A DNA stretch of 64,000 bases from Planctomycetota bacterium. GTDB lineage: Bacteria > Planctomycetota > Planctomycetia > Pirellulales > Pirellulaceae. Below, one piece after another: positions 26,144-35,362 of the stretch (positions within the stretch are counted from its first letter, which is position 1; every line of letters begins with the position of its first letter). Location of the stretch: assembly GCA_963204915.1 (NCBI GenBank), contig CAUJHS010000071.1, forward strand, positions 62,001-126,000, given 5' to 3'. Made by a program: the position numbers and the translations under genes. A model generated the notes under the pieces. It saw nothing but the letters and a program-made list of their open reading frames with translations, did not search any database and was not told the origin of the DNA.

Positions 26144-27358
26144 ATGGACCTTGCGTCTCAACTCCAGAATCTCTCGGCTCTCAAACCTACAAGTGCAACG
26201 TACGCGAGTGATTTTGTCGAACACTTGCTTGCCGCCGCCAAACACGTTGGCGCCAGCGATGTTCATCTCCAACCAGTCGGTGCGTTCCTGGAGATTCGTT
26301 GGCGTGTTGACGGTGTGCTTCAAACGCTGGGGCGTTTCTCTCCCGGCGATGCTTCAAACATTGTGGCCCGACTCAAAGTCCTGGCGGAGTTGCTAACCTA
26401 CCGCACCGATATTCCGCAGGAAGGACGCATTCGATACGGTGAGGAGGGCGTGGAAATGCGCGTCAGCACGTTTCCCACGCTATACGGCGAACGGGCCGTC
26501 GTGCGAATCTTTGCAGCTCACGGCGCCTTGCTGCATCTGGCGGAACTCGGACTGCCCGAGGAGATTGAAATCGCTCTGATCCGCCTGATGGCCGAAAGTT
26601 CCGGAGCGTTAATAATTACCGGACCTGCCGGAAGCGGAAAAACCACCACGGCCTACGCTTGCCTGCGTGAAGTGGTCCGTTCCTCAGGTCAAGGACGAAG
26701 CGTCGTCACGCTCGAAGATCCGATTGAAGCGGCGTTGCCGGGCGTCGCGCAGGCTCAGGTGAATCGCAGCGTTGACTTTACGCTCGCCACAGGCTTGCGG
26801 TCGCTGATGCGTCAGGATCCTGAAGTTGTCCTGGTGGGTGAAATCCGGGACCGTTCTACGGCCGAAGCAGCGTTCCAAGCGGCTCTTACCGGACATTTGG
26901 TCGTCACGACGTTTCATTCGGGTAGTGCAGCAGGCGCGGTCAGCCGTTTATCGGACATGGGTATTGAGCCGTATGTCCTCCGAAGCGGCGTACTCGCTAT
27001 TGTATGCCAACGCTTAGTCAGAAAGTTGTGCTTGTGTAAACGTCCCTCACAAGATTCACGAGACCGCCTTGGTTTACCGGTTGCGTCTTGGCATACGCCG
27101 GTAGGATGCGATCAGTGCCGTGGGGTTGGATATCGTGGGCGGATGGTTCTCGCAGAAATGCTGGCGCCGCACCCCTCGGATGTAGAACGCGCCATTCTAT
27201 CTCGCGAAGCCGTTGCCGTACTCGAAGATTTGGCGGTCCGAGCCGGTATGACCACGCTTCGTCAGCGGGCGCTTCGCGCCGTCGAGGCGGGATCGACCAG
27301 TCCGGCGGAAGTACGCAGGATTTTTGGTTTTTTAGATGTTCAAACCGAACAAACCTAG
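26144..27358 (+). CDS. GspE/PilB-type secretion ATPase
   Basis: This encodes 404 residues from the ATG at 26144; a TTG at 26117 is possible. It has the GspE/PilB core: SDVHLQP and EIRWRVDGVLQ, Walker A GPAGSGKTTT, the Asp box VTLEDPIE, Walker B DPEVVLVGEIRD and the His box TGHLVVTTFHSG. A C-terminal cysteine set (CLCKR and CDQCRGVGYRGR) is the zinc knuckle of this family. It lacks the N-terminal GspL-binding domain, which shortens it from the usual 500-560. It powers assembly or retraction of a type II secretion pseudopilus or type IV pilus. The three GspF-like genes follow directly. Confidence 0.9.
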   Translation: MDLASQLQNLSALKPTSATYASDFVEHLLAAAKHVGASDVHLQPVGAFLEIRWRVDGVLQTLGRFSPGDASNIVARLKVLAELLTYRTDIPQEGRIRYGEEGVEMRVSTFPTLYGERAVVRIFAAHGALLHLAELGLPEEIEIALIRLMAESSGALIITGPAGSGKTTTAYACLREVVRSSGQGRSVVTLEDPIEAALPGVAQAQVNRSVDFTLATGLRSLMRQDPEVVLVGEIRDRSTAEAAFQAALTGHLVVTTFHSGSAAGAVSRLSDMGIEPYVLRSGVLAIVCQRLVRKLCLCKRPSQDSRDRLGLPVASWHTPVGCDQCRGVGYRGRMVLAEMLAPHPSDVERAILSREAVAVLEDLAVRAGMTTLRQRALRAVEAGSTSPAEVRRIFGFLDVQTEQT

Positions 27359-27451
27359 TACAATACCCCCCAGCACTTCGTTGAACGCCTCGGCACGCAC
27401 GGAATTCTCGCTGCTGCAAACGCTTCCACTCTTGATGACGCAAGCGCATTT

Positions 27452-28513
27452 ATGGCCGCGTCGGACGAACTCACGCTCGATGAATTGATCGCCCTCAATG
27501 AAGAAATGGCGGCTCTTGCGCGCGCCGGGGTTCCCTTGGATCGCGCGCTGACCGATCTCGGGCGCGATCTGGGCGGACGATTAGGCGCGACCGCCTCGGT
27601 GGTGGCCCAGCGTTTGCATCGCGGCGAGCCATTGGACAAGATCTTGGCGGACCCAAAACTTCATTTTCCACCGATCGTGCAGGCCATCGTTCAAGCGGGC
27701 GTCCGATCCGGAAATCTGCCGTTGGCTCTGGAAAGACTGGCTACAACCTTGCGTCGCGTGCGCGAAACGCGCCGGTTAGTTGGCCTTTCTCTGATGTATC
27801 CCGTCGCCGTGCTGATGCTGGCAATCATTTTATTTGCCGTGATGACGAAGTATTGGGCGCAGCCGCTTTTTGATGCTTTTGAAAACTGGCGCATTGCCGA
27901 ATTTGGTTTACTGCGAGGAATGGCTCAACTGGGTGAATATCGTTGGTGGTGGGCGCCGGGAATACTCTTGACGATCCTCGCACTATCCGGCGTTTGGTGG
28001 CGGCGCAGCAATCGCGTCGCGCGAGCGCAAGTCTCGGGCCGCATGGCTTGGCAATGGCCCTTGCCTTCGCTTGCGCGATTATCCAAGGCCGGACGAATGT
28101 CGGCGTTTACCGAGTTGTTACGACTGCTCATTCAACATCGCGTGCCTTTGCCCGAAGCGCTCGTTTTGGCGGCGAACGCAAGTGGCGACGCGTCGTTGGC
28201 TGCAAGTGCGCGTCGGATCGCCGAAAGTTTACACCAAGGCCAATTGGCGCCGAAGGACGAAGCGGCCAAGGCTGGGATTTCGCCCATCTTGCTGTGGCTG
28301 TTAGCCGATCAATCCAACGAAGCGCGATTGGAGTCCGCACTAAAGCATCTCTCGCACTCCTACCGCCAGGAGGCGATTCAACTCGAGCAATGGATTTCAA
28401 TTTATCTTCCCCTGCTTTTTACGGCGGTACTTGGCGGAGGAGCCGTGTTCATTTACAGCTTGACGGTGCTCGGTCCGGTGTTCTATTTGTTTTACGAGAT
28501 GGGGAAACCCTAG
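27452..28513 (+). CDS. GspF/PilC-like inner membrane protein (first of three)
   Basis: This encodes 353 residues, with the GspF pattern of two cytoplasmic helical halves each followed by membrane segments. The first half (LNEEMAALARAGVPLDRALT, LHRGEPLDKIL, AGVRSGNLPLALERLA) matches the F-domain, and the second is MSAFTELLRLLIQHRVPLPEAL with LSHSYRQEA. Membrane spans are near residues 110-135, 165-185 and 320-345. GspF/PilC forms the platform on which the ATPase acts. The gene lies 93 bases after the ATPase gene and 4 bases before the next copy. Confidence 0.85.
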   Translation: MAASDELTLDELIALNEEMAALARAGVPLDRALTDLGRDLGGRLGATASVVAQRLHRGEPLDKILADPKLHFPPIVQAIVQAGVRSGNLPLALERLATTLRRVRETRRLVGLSLMYPVAVLMLAIILFAVMTKYWAQPLFDAFENWRIAEFGLLRGMAQLGEYRWWWAPGILLTILALSGVWWRRSNRVARAQVSGRMAWQWPLPSLARLSKAGRMSAFTELLRLLIQHRVPLPEALVLAANASGDASLAASARRIAESLHQGQLAPKDEAAKAGISPILLWLLADQSNEARLESALKHLSHSYRQEAIQLEQWISIYLPLLFTAVLGGGAVFIYSLTVLGPVFYLFYEMGKP

Positions 28514-28517
28514 CGGC

Positions 28518-29576
28518 ATGTCGGCTTCTTATCCCTCGGTTCACCCCCATCACCCGCGGCTATCCGACAAGGACGCCGAAAAACTAGCAGTCTATGTGGC
28601 CGAATTGAGCGCCGCCGGGCTGCCCCTGCCGGCCGGCCTGCGTGCTGCAGCCAGTGAAGTAGGAGGGCGACTTGCCACGCCGTTGAACTCGATGGCCGAC
28701 GCCCTTGATCGGGGCGAACCGCTTGAACAGGTGTTGCAAAAACGCAATTGGGGTTTTCCGCAGTATTTGGACGTGTTGGTTTACGCGGCACTGCAAACGG
28801 GCCGCATCGGAGAAGCGCTGCTCGACCTGATTCAACACCGCCGGGCGGCGCGTCGCCAGCGCGAAGAGGTCGCTTTGGCCATCGCGTATCCCATCCTACT
28901 TCTCGCATTGACATTGCTGTTGTACGTGGCGATGGCAGTCTTTCTGGCCCCGGTTTTACGCACATTGCTTACCGACTTTAGCTTCACCCTGCCGGTCGCG
29001 TCGTCATGGCTCGTTTTTGTGGGCGAGTGGGGACCGACGGTAATCGTCGTCAGTTTGGTCCTCTTCACGATAACTGCCCTGACAATTCGCCTGGCGTTTG
29101 GTGCGGCGGTTTGGCGCCGGTTAATTGGCGCACTTCCGTTGATTGGCGGACTGTGGCTTTGGTCGGCGGTCGCCGAAATGTTCCGGTTAGCCGCGACTTT
29201 GGTTCGCCATCGGGTTCCCTTGCCCGAGGCGCTTCGGCTGACCGGCGCCAGTTTACGAGACGCCAATCTTGCGTTGGCGTGCCATGAATTAGCCGCAGGA
29301 GTTGAAGAGGGCGGCGACCTTGGCTCGCTCATCGTCATGTCGTCCCGTATCCCGGTTAGCGCCGGCCCCATCGTGCGCTGGGGCAGTCGGACGGGAAAAC
29401 TCGACGAGGCGTTCTTGTGCGTCGCGGAGATGTTCGAGGGGCGCGTCAAACTCAGAGCGGCGCTGTTGAAATCCGTGCTGCCGCCGTTCGTGTTTATCGC
29501 CGTCGCTACGCTGGCCTTGGCCTTATTCATCGGGTTTTTCGGTCCGGTCGTCTTGATGCTTCAAAACCTCGTTTAA
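28518..29576 (+). CDS. GspF/PilC-like inner membrane protein (second of three)
   Basis: This encodes 352 residues with the same architecture as the copy before it: KLAVYVAELSAAGLPLPAGLRAA, ALDRGEPLEQVLQKR, ALQTGRIGEALLDLI, then RLAATLVRHRVPLPEALRLTG and GSRTGKLDEAFLCVAEMF. Membrane segments lie near residues 130-155, 165-190 and 325-350. Sequence similarity to its neighbours is limited to these landmarks, so the duplication is old. The 4-base spacing to the previous stop and 13 bases to the next start indicate translational coupling. Confidence 0.85.
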   Translation: MSASYPSVHPHHPRLSDKDAEKLAVYVAELSAAGLPLPAGLRAAASEVGGRLATPLNSMADALDRGEPLEQVLQKRNWGFPQYLDVLVYAALQTGRIGEALLDLIQHRRAARRQREEVALAIAYPILLLALTLLLYVAMAVFLAPVLRTLLTDFSFTLPVASSWLVFVGEWGPTVIVVSLVLFTITALTIRLAFGAAVWRRLIGALPLIGGLWLWSAVAEMFRLAATLVRHRVPLPEALRLTGASLRDANLALACHELAAGVEEGGDLGSLIVMSSRIPVSAGPIVRWGSRTGKLDEAFLCVAEMFEGRVKLRAALLKSVLPPFVFIAVATLALALFIGFFGPVVLMLQNLV

Positions 29577-29589
29577 GTCGTCGAAACTC

Positions 29590-30906
29590 ATGACCGAATC
29601 CTTGGGTCTGGTGAATCTGATTGGATTGTTGATCCTCGGCGTAGCTTGGCTCGTGACGGTGCGGCTTGTCTTTGCGCGGAGGAGTTCCGAAGGCGATGAC
29701 TTAATGCAGCGCGGCATGACCATCGCCGGGTGGCTGCTTCTTATGCTGGGAATGCTCGGTTTATTGACTGCGCTGGTTGGTCCCGTGGCCGTCGTCGTCT
29801 GGCCAGTGGTTCTTTTGATTTCTTCGATGGCGATTGGACGTTACCGACATAGCGAACGACGCGCCTTGTTATGGTCGATGGCGCTTGCGGCGGAACGGGC
29901 GACGCCAATCGAGCAAGCGGTCCGAGCATTCGCAGATGAGCGCTACGATGAAACCGGACTTCGCGTGGCGCGCTTTGCCAATGAATTGGAGAAGGGCGTT
30001 TCCTTGCCTGAAGCCATAAAGAACTCGCGAAACTTTCTGCCGTTTGATGCACAACTAGCGTGCGGCGTGGGATGGCAAGCCGGTTGTCTTGGCCCGGCGC
30101 TGCGGAAAGTTGTTGAGTTTCAAGAGGAATTTGAATCGCACCTCCGTGCTGTCTTGGAAAAGTTTCTTTATTTGGCGCTCCTGGCCAGCGTGCTAAGCGG
30201 ATGCATGTTTTACCTGCTGTTGGTCGTTGTGCCGCGCATCGAAATGATTTTTGTGGAATTCGATCTCGAATTACCGTCTCTGACGATCGCTGTCATTTCG
30301 CTGTCAAACGCCTTTTTGTGGTTACGCGCCCAGTTAACCGTCATCGTTATTCCCATTTTGGGTCTGTCGGTGTCGCTCACGGACTTAATTATCGTCGCCA
30401 GTCTTTGTTTTATGGCGACCGTCGTGTTCTATTACGTGGGTTGGATCACGTGGGAGCCGTTGTTTGTACGGCGGCTGTGGCGCCGAGTTCACACGGCTTG
30501 GATTTTGCGCATGTTGGCGTTTCTCGTTGCACAACGGCGCCCCATGGAGCAGAACGTGCGTTTGCTTTCGTCCAACTATCCGGCCGCGTACATTGCGCAA
30601 CGGCTTTACATCGCGACCGGCCTCATCGCCTCGGGGCAGCCATGGTGTGATGCGCTCGTGGCCAGGAAATTGATTCGCCCCAGCGACGCCGCCGTGTTGC
30701 GGGCCGCGGAGCGCGCTGGCAACCTTGAATGGGCCTTAGAAGAAATGGCCCAAAGCAACTTGCGGAGGTTGGCGTTCCGTTACCGAGCGCTGCTTAACGT
30801 CGTGTTTCCCCTCGTGATTTTGCTCTTTGGCGGTGTGATGGCGGTCGTGGCGGCGAGTCTTCTCTTTCCTTTATTTACCGTGATCCGCCAGTTGGCGATC
30901 TCCTGA
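29590..30906 (+). CDS. GspF/PilC-like inner membrane protein (third of three, divergent)
   Basis: This encodes 438 residues. Unlike the other two, it has three extra N-terminal membrane segments (residues about 8-30, 45-80) before the F-like halves. Recognisable landmarks are MALAAERATPIEQAVRAFAD, ELEKGVSLPEAI and QAGCLGPALRKVVEFQEE, then MLAFLVAQRRPMEQNVRLLS, RAAERAGNLEWALEEMAQ. More spans follow, near 195-220, 240-300 and 410-435. The GspF assignment is less certain than for the first two. No pseudopilin, secretin or GspG-L gene is nearby. Confidence 0.72.
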   Translation: MTESLGLVNLIGLLILGVAWLVTVRLVFARRSSEGDDLMQRGMTIAGWLLLMLGMLGLLTALVGPVAVVVWPVVLLISSMAIGRYRHSERRALLWSMALAAERATPIEQAVRAFADERYDETGLRVARFANELEKGVSLPEAIKNSRNFLPFDAQLACGVGWQAGCLGPALRKVVEFQEEFESHLRAVLEKFLYLALLASVLSGCMFYLLLVVVPRIEMIFVEFDLELPSLTIAVISLSNAFLWLRAQLTVIVIPILGLSVSLTDLIIVASLCFMATVVFYYVGWITWEPLFVRRLWRRVHTAWILRMLAFLVAQRRPMEQNVRLLSSNYPAAYIAQRLYIATGLIASGQPWCDALVARKLIRPSDAAVLRAAERAGNLEWALEEMAQSNLRRLAFRYRALLNVVFPLVILLFGGVMAVVAASLLFPLFTVIRQLAIS

Positions 30907-30970
30907 ATTTGCAACGCGTTTAGTTCCCGCAGACAAAATCAGAGGCAAGCGTGTACAACCTGCCCGATGA

Positions 30971-31630
30971 TCACCGCGCGCCTGCCGCCAAACCACGCTT
31001 GAGGGATTGAAGCATCACGCGCCCTGGACCCGTGAGTTTGGTCATGAAAATGCCTTCGCGCCCAAACACGATTTTCTTAATTCCGCCAACGCCACGAATG
31101 TTGTAGTCCACGGTCTCCGAGAATGCCGCCAGGTTTCCGGTGCTGACCAACACTTCCTCGCCTGCGGCAAGTTCATGATCCAAAAAATCTCCGCTGCCGT
31201 GAATCAGCACTTTACCGACTCCACTTACCTTTTGCAGTAACAGCCCGGCGCCGCCGAAGACCGCCGCGCCCGCGCGGCGTGCGATGGTGGCCGTGATGTC
31301 CAGGTTTGTTCCCCACGCCGCCAAGAAAGCCCCTCGCGTTGCCAGCACCGGACCCGAGGCGGCGAGATCCCACACCGCGATATGTCCTGGTGCGTTCGCC
31401 GCCAATACCAGCCGTTGATGGTCGTAATACGATTGCACATAGGTCAATGCAATGCCTTCGCCCGCCAACGAACGCTTAATCGCGGCGCCCACGCCGCCGG
31501 GAATTTTCAGATCCCAGTCGATCCCCTGGGAGTAACTGACAATCGCGCCCTTGCTCGCCCAAAGGTACTCGCCCGTATGCAACGTGAAATTCGCGGTTTG
31601 GGCAATCTCTCCGGTAATCGTAAAGTCCAT
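30971..31630 (-). CDS. AIM24 family protein
   Basis: This encodes 219 residues from the ATG at 31630, preceded by GGGAG with 6 bases spacing; a TTG 4 codons upstream is rejected. The repetitive beta-rich sequence (MDFTITGEIAQTANFTLHTG, GEYLWASKGAIVSYSQGID, GGAGLLLQKVSGVGKVLIHGSG, ETVDYNIRGVGGIKKIVFG, EGIFMTKLTGPGRVMLQSL) is typical of the AIM24/TIGR00266 family. The mitochondrial member is needed for inner membrane organisation; the bacterial role is unknown. The gene is convergent with the GspF operon. Confidence 0.86.
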   Translation of the reverse strand: MDFTITGEIAQTANFTLHTGEYLWASKGAIVSYSQGIDWDLKIPGGVGAAIKRSLAGEGIALTYVQSYYDHQRLVLAANAPGHIAVWDLAASGPVLATRGAFLAAWGTNLDITATIARRAGAAVFGGAGLLLQKVSGVGKVLIHGSGDFLDHELAAGEEVLVSTGNLAAFSETVDYNIRGVGGIKKIVFGREGIFMTKLTGPGRVMLQSLKRGLAAGAR

Positions 31631-31777
31631 TTCGGCTCCCAATAGTTGAACGATTCACAGCGAAGTTGGAAGGCGCAAACGTTACCTCGGTTCGCTCCAC
31701 GGCGCAACGGAGTTCACCGCGCGCCGGGAGTTCTATGACTATGTCGAGACGCCCTAACCGACCAGCGGGCCTCGAAA

Positions 31778-32857
31778 CTACTTCGTAACGACCCAAATGT
31801 TCCGATACTGAACCGGGTTGCCGTGTCCCTGCAGCTTGATCGGACCCGGTGTGCCTTCCGGGTCTGAGCGGTGCCCGCCGGTTGGGCCCGCAATCTCGAT
31901 GTCGTCGTGAATGACGACGCCGTTATGACGTAACGTCATTCTCGCGTTCTTCACTTTATTGCCCTGTTCATCGCGAACGGCGTTCGTGAACTCGACGTCA
32001 TACGTTTGCCATACAAGGGGCGGATAGCACATATTCACCGTCGGGTCGGCCTTGGTGTAGACTCCCCCGCATTCATTATTCACACCATCCAGGCCAAACG
32101 AGTCGAGCACTTGGACTTCGTAATGATCGACCTGGTAAAAACCGCTGTTGCCGCGGCCTTGACTGCGAGCGTTCGGTCGATAGGGCAGCAAAAATTCGAT
32201 GTGCATGGTGTAATTGTTGAATTTATCCTTCGACAAAATATCGTTGCCGTCGGTGTTCAGGAAACCCGTTTGTCCGTCCAGTCGGCCGCCCTTCCAGTGT
32301 TCCATGCTTTCGGCCGTTCCATCGAACAACACGGTCGCTCCTTGCGGCGCTTGTCGCCCAATCGTCTCGCTTTCGCGCTGGGTCTTCTTCAGTTTCATTG
32401 CACCACCATCTTCGCCCGTCACCGTCATGGTTTCTCCCTCGATCACCGCAGAGTACGGCTTATGCCCCTGCGGAGGAAACTTGCGAGTTGCGGAAAAACG
32501 TTCAGGCTGTTGTGCCAGGTACTGCTTGTCGCCCGAGGCGGCTTCAAACGTTGCCTTCTCGCCGTCGAGTCGTCCATCCAACAAGCTCTTGGACTGACCG
32601 TCCCAGCCGGCGCCAGGCAATCCGCCAGGGAACAACACGGCTTGGAACTTGCCGTCGCCCAACGCGATGACCTGACAACCCACGCCTTGGCCGTTGGGAG
32701 TTTGTCCCGCGTATTCGCCTTGAATCTGATAATCTTTCGGAAGTGAAGGATCTTTCGCATCTGTCCAAACTTCTTTGGCCTCCTGAGCCGCCGCCCAGGA
32801 AGACCCAGCCCCCACGATCAAGGCTAGCCACGAAGCAATAATCATTGACCGACGCAT
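31778..32857 (-). CDS. Exported DUF1080 (3-keto-disaccharide hydrolase) protein
   Basis: This encodes 359 residues from the ATG at 32857, with a signal peptide (MIIASWLALIVGAGSSWAAA). A beta-rich N-terminal segment of about 140 residues (YAGQTPNGQGVGCQVIALGD) precedes the DUF1080 concanavalin-like domain: LFDGTAESMEHWKGG, FNNYTMHIEFLLPY, RGNSGFYQVDHYEVQVLDSF, GGVYTKADPTVNMCYPP, WQTYDVEFTNA and GPIKLQGHGNPVQYRNIWV. The family hydrolyses 3-keto-glycosides in sugar catabolism in a few studied cases. It is 90 bases downstream of the ThuA-like gene, reading the same way. Planctomycete genomes carry many such pairs. Confidence 0.9.
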   Translation of the reverse strand: MRRSMIIASWLALIVGAGSSWAAAQEAKEVWTDAKDPSLPKDYQIQGEYAGQTPNGQGVGCQVIALGDGKFQAVLFPGGLPGAGWDGQSKSLLDGRLDGEKATFEAASGDKQYLAQQPERFSATRKFPPQGHKPYSAVIEGETMTVTGEDGGAMKLKKTQRESETIGRQAPQGATVLFDGTAESMEHWKGGRLDGQTGFLNTDGNDILSKDKFNNYTMHIEFLLPYRPNARSQGRGNSGFYQVDHYEVQVLDSFGLDGVNNECGGVYTKADPTVNMCYPPLVWQTYDVEFTNAVRDEQGNKVKNARMTLRHNGVVIHDDIEIAGPTGGHRSDPEGTPGPIKLQGHGNPVQYRNIWVVTK

Positions 32858-32947
32858 GACGCACCATCCGTTCTTCAAATAGGAAGTAGATTGACTCAAG
32901 ATCAACGCCGCCAGCGGCGTAAGGTTGAGGTTGGTTGGGAGTATCGC

Positions 32948-33856
32948 TTACTTACTGGGAGAAGCGTCGGCTTCCAGGTCGCCCAACGCATATTGAAACC
33001 CAGCCAAATAGTGCTGCAACACCTTGGGGTTGTAATAGATCTCGTCCCGGTGGCCGAGTGAACAATAGAACGTGCGTCCCTCTCCGTGCGTGGCCAGCCA
33101 GCTCACAGGGTAGAAACCATCTTGCCGATTTCCTTTAGAAAGATCCATCTGCTCGGGGTCCAAAGAAAGCAGCATGTGGCGGTCGCTCGGCAAGGCGGTA
33201 TCGCCGCGGAATTGGTAAATCTCGTCGTTGATTTTGAACCCCTCGCCCGCAAAGGGCTTGTTAATTACATGATCAGGATCCAGGTTGCGAATGGGCACAA
33301 CCTCATGCCAAGGATGGCCAGCAAACACGCCTCCCATCATCTGGTTATATTCCTTCCAATTATGATAGGTGTCGGTCGCCGAATGCGTTCCGGCAAGGCC
33401 TTTTCCGCTGCGAACGAAGTCGGCCAGGCTCTTCTGCAAACGTTGCTCACGTTCTAGGGCTTTCTTTTGCTCGGCGGGATCCTGCGGCATGGGATGCGGA
33501 CGAAAAACGTCGCCCGTCGTATTGAGCATGATGACGGCGTCGAATTGCTTGAGCGACTCCGGCTCGAACATGGCCTCATCTTCACTGTGCGTCGCCGAAT
33601 AGGCGCCCGTCTTCTCACCGAGCATCATGAGCGAAAGCACGCCCACAGGAATCGAACTGTGCCGGAAACCGTTGGTCTTGGTAAAGATTAAAACCTTGCG
33701 GTCCTTCTTCGGCTTCCCAGGAGCCGCATCGGGCATGGCTTCGGCGACTTTCGTGCGAACCTCGGCCGATACTTGAGCGGTAATGTCCTCGGCAAACGCA
33801 CTTGCCGAGGTCAAACCGCCAACGGCTAACACCGCGAACGTTGCTAAAATCTTCAT
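32948..33856 (-). CDS. Exported ThuA-like domain protein
   Basis: This encodes 302 residues with a signal peptide at 1-22 (LATFAVLAVGGLTSASAFAE). The ThuA (trehalose utilisation) glutamine-amidotransferase-like fold starts with KVLIFTKTNGFRHSSIPVG and continues with FDAVIMLNTTGDVF, FVRSGKGLAGTHSATDTYHNW, MMGGVFAGHPWH, DEIYQFRG and LGHRDEIYYNPKVLQHYLAG. ThuA takes part in conversion of disaccharides to 3-keto forms, which fits the adjacent 3-keto-disaccharide hydrolase. The pair probably acts on extracytoplasmic sugars. Confidence 0.9.
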   Translation of the reverse strand: MKILATFAVLAVGGLTSASAFAEDITAQVSAEVRTKVAEAMPDAAPGKPKKDRKVLIFTKTNGFRHSSIPVGVLSLMMLGEKTGAYSATHSEDEAMFEPESLKQFDAVIMLNTTGDVFRPHPMPQDPAEQKKALEREQRLQKSLADFVRSGKGLAGTHSATDTYHNWKEYNQMMGGVFAGHPWHEVVPIRNLDPDHVINKPFAGEGFKINDEIYQFRGDTALPSDRHMLLSLDPEQMDLSKGNRQDGFYPVSWLATHGEGRTFYCSLGHRDEIYYNPKVLQHYLAGFQYALGDLEADASPSK

Positions 33857-34104
33857 AACGAATAATCCTGGAAGAGAACGAACCGAAATCTCGGGCGGGG
33901 CGCCCTATCACTGGAATGGATGCTTGACCGGCGCCACGGCGTTCACAGGTGTGCAACGGCCGTAGCCGGTCGTAGGCGCTTGCATGGTACACAAGGGTAA
34001 CACACTGGGAGCGTTCGAAAACTCGCCAGTTTGTCGCGCCAACGTTTCCCCATTATGCTATTCAACGAACGCGGTTCAATAGTATCACCTGCCACCCAGT
34101 CAAA

Positions 34105-35331
34105 ATGATTCGAGCTATCTTCCTTACGATTGTCGTCGGTCTGACGTTTCTCGGCGATGTGCGCTCGGCGCCCGCCCTTGAGCTCTCGGACCTCGCTCCG
34201 CTCGTGCAATTACTCGCGGAAAGCGACGATCCGGCCCTGCAACGTGATGTGTTGCTCGGCCTCCGCGACGGACTTCGAGGACGCAAACGCGTGGCGATGC
34301 CCGACGGTTGGGCGAAGGCGTACGCCCGGCTCAGCGAAAGCCAAGACGGGAATGTGAGAGAACTCGCTGTGGCGTTGGCGCTCACGTTCGGCGATCCTCA
34401 AGCCGCCGAATCCTTGCGCAGGACGATTCAAAATGAGGCGGTTCCCGCGGCGACAAGGAAACGGGCCGTCGAGGTCTTGGCGGAAAGCCGAACCACAGAC
34501 CTGGCGCCTCTGCTGCAACGATTACTGGACGATCCGATCCTTCGAGGTGAAGCGATTCGCGCCCTCGCCGCTTACCCGCATCAGGCGACTCCTCGGCTTT
34601 TGTTGGATCGCTACGCGACCTTCACGACCGACGAGAAGCAAGACGCCATTCAAACTTTGGCCTCACGTACGGAATTCGCCCTGGCGTTGCTTGAAGCCGT
34701 TGAAACGAAAGTTGTCGCCCGTGGGGATATTTCGGTGGTCACCGCACGGCAGTTGTCGGCATTGAACGACAAGAACGTCACGCGGCGGCTCCAGCAAGCA
34801 TGGGGCGAGATTCGTTCGATGGGCGCCGATCGACAACAACAAATCGCTCGGTACAAGGGACTACTGACGCCAGAGACGCTTGCTGCGGGAAATCCGTCGC
34901 ATGGCCGGCTTGTATATGCCCGCACCTGCCAGAAGTGCCACCGCTTATACGGCGAAGGGGGCGAGATCGGACCAGACCTCACTGGCTCGAATCGCGCAAA
35001 CCTGGATTACATCTTGGAGAATGTTTTTGATCCCAGCGCCACGATTCCTCGCGAATGGCGCATGAACACCGTCATCACGGCCGATGGACGGGTGTTGACC
35101 GGCATCGTCATTCAGGAGGCGCCCGAGGCGGTGGTGCTTCAAACCGTCAATGAGCGTTTAACGCTGCCACGCGACGAGATCGACGAACTGCAACCTACCG
35201 CGCTATCCATGATGCCAGAAGGACAGTTCGAAACGCTGCAACTTCAGGAAGTTCGCGATCTGATTGCGTACCTGCGCACCCAGTCGCAGGTACCCTTGCC
35301 GGACGTCACGGCGTCTCAACCAGGCAGTTAA
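34105..35331 (+). CDS. HEAT-repeat protein with c-type cytochrome domain
   Basis: This encodes 408 residues with a signal peptide at about 1-20. Residues 30-245 are helical HEAT-like repeats (ESDDPALQRDVLLGLRDGL, NVRELAVALALTFGDPQAA, TTDLAPLLQRLLDDPIL). A haem-binding domain follows, with CQKCH at residues 275-279, GEIGPDLTGSNRANLDYILEN, ITADGRVLTGIVIQE and TLPRDEIDELQPTALSMMPEG as the axial Met region. This is the TIGR02603-type planctomycete haem domain. Its redox partner is unknown. Confidence 0.88.
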   Translation: MIRAIFLTIVVGLTFLGDVRSAPALELSDLAPLVQLLAESDDPALQRDVLLGLRDGLRGRKRVAMPDGWAKAYARLSESQDGNVRELAVALALTFGDPQAAESLRRTIQNEAVPAATRKRAVEVLAESRTTDLAPLLQRLLDDPILRGEAIRALAAYPHQATPRLLLDRYATFTTDEKQDAIQTLASRTEFALALLEAVETKVVARGDISVVTARQLSALNDKNVTRRLQQAWGEIRSMGADRQQQIARYKGLLTPETLAAGNPSHGRLVYARTCQKCHRLYGEGGEIGPDLTGSNRANLDYILENVFDPSATIPREWRMNTVITADGRVLTGIVIQEAPEAVVLQTVNERLTLPRDEIDELQPTALSMMPEGQFETLQLQEVRDLIAYLRTQSQVPLPDVTASQPGS

Positions 35332-35362
35332 CTCCTCCCATGATGGAGCCTTCGCCCGGTGT

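Noticed and set aside
26144-30906. A complete type II secretion locus
   Set aside because: Secretin, pseudopilin, GspL/M and prepilin peptidase genes are all missing; only motor and platform are present.
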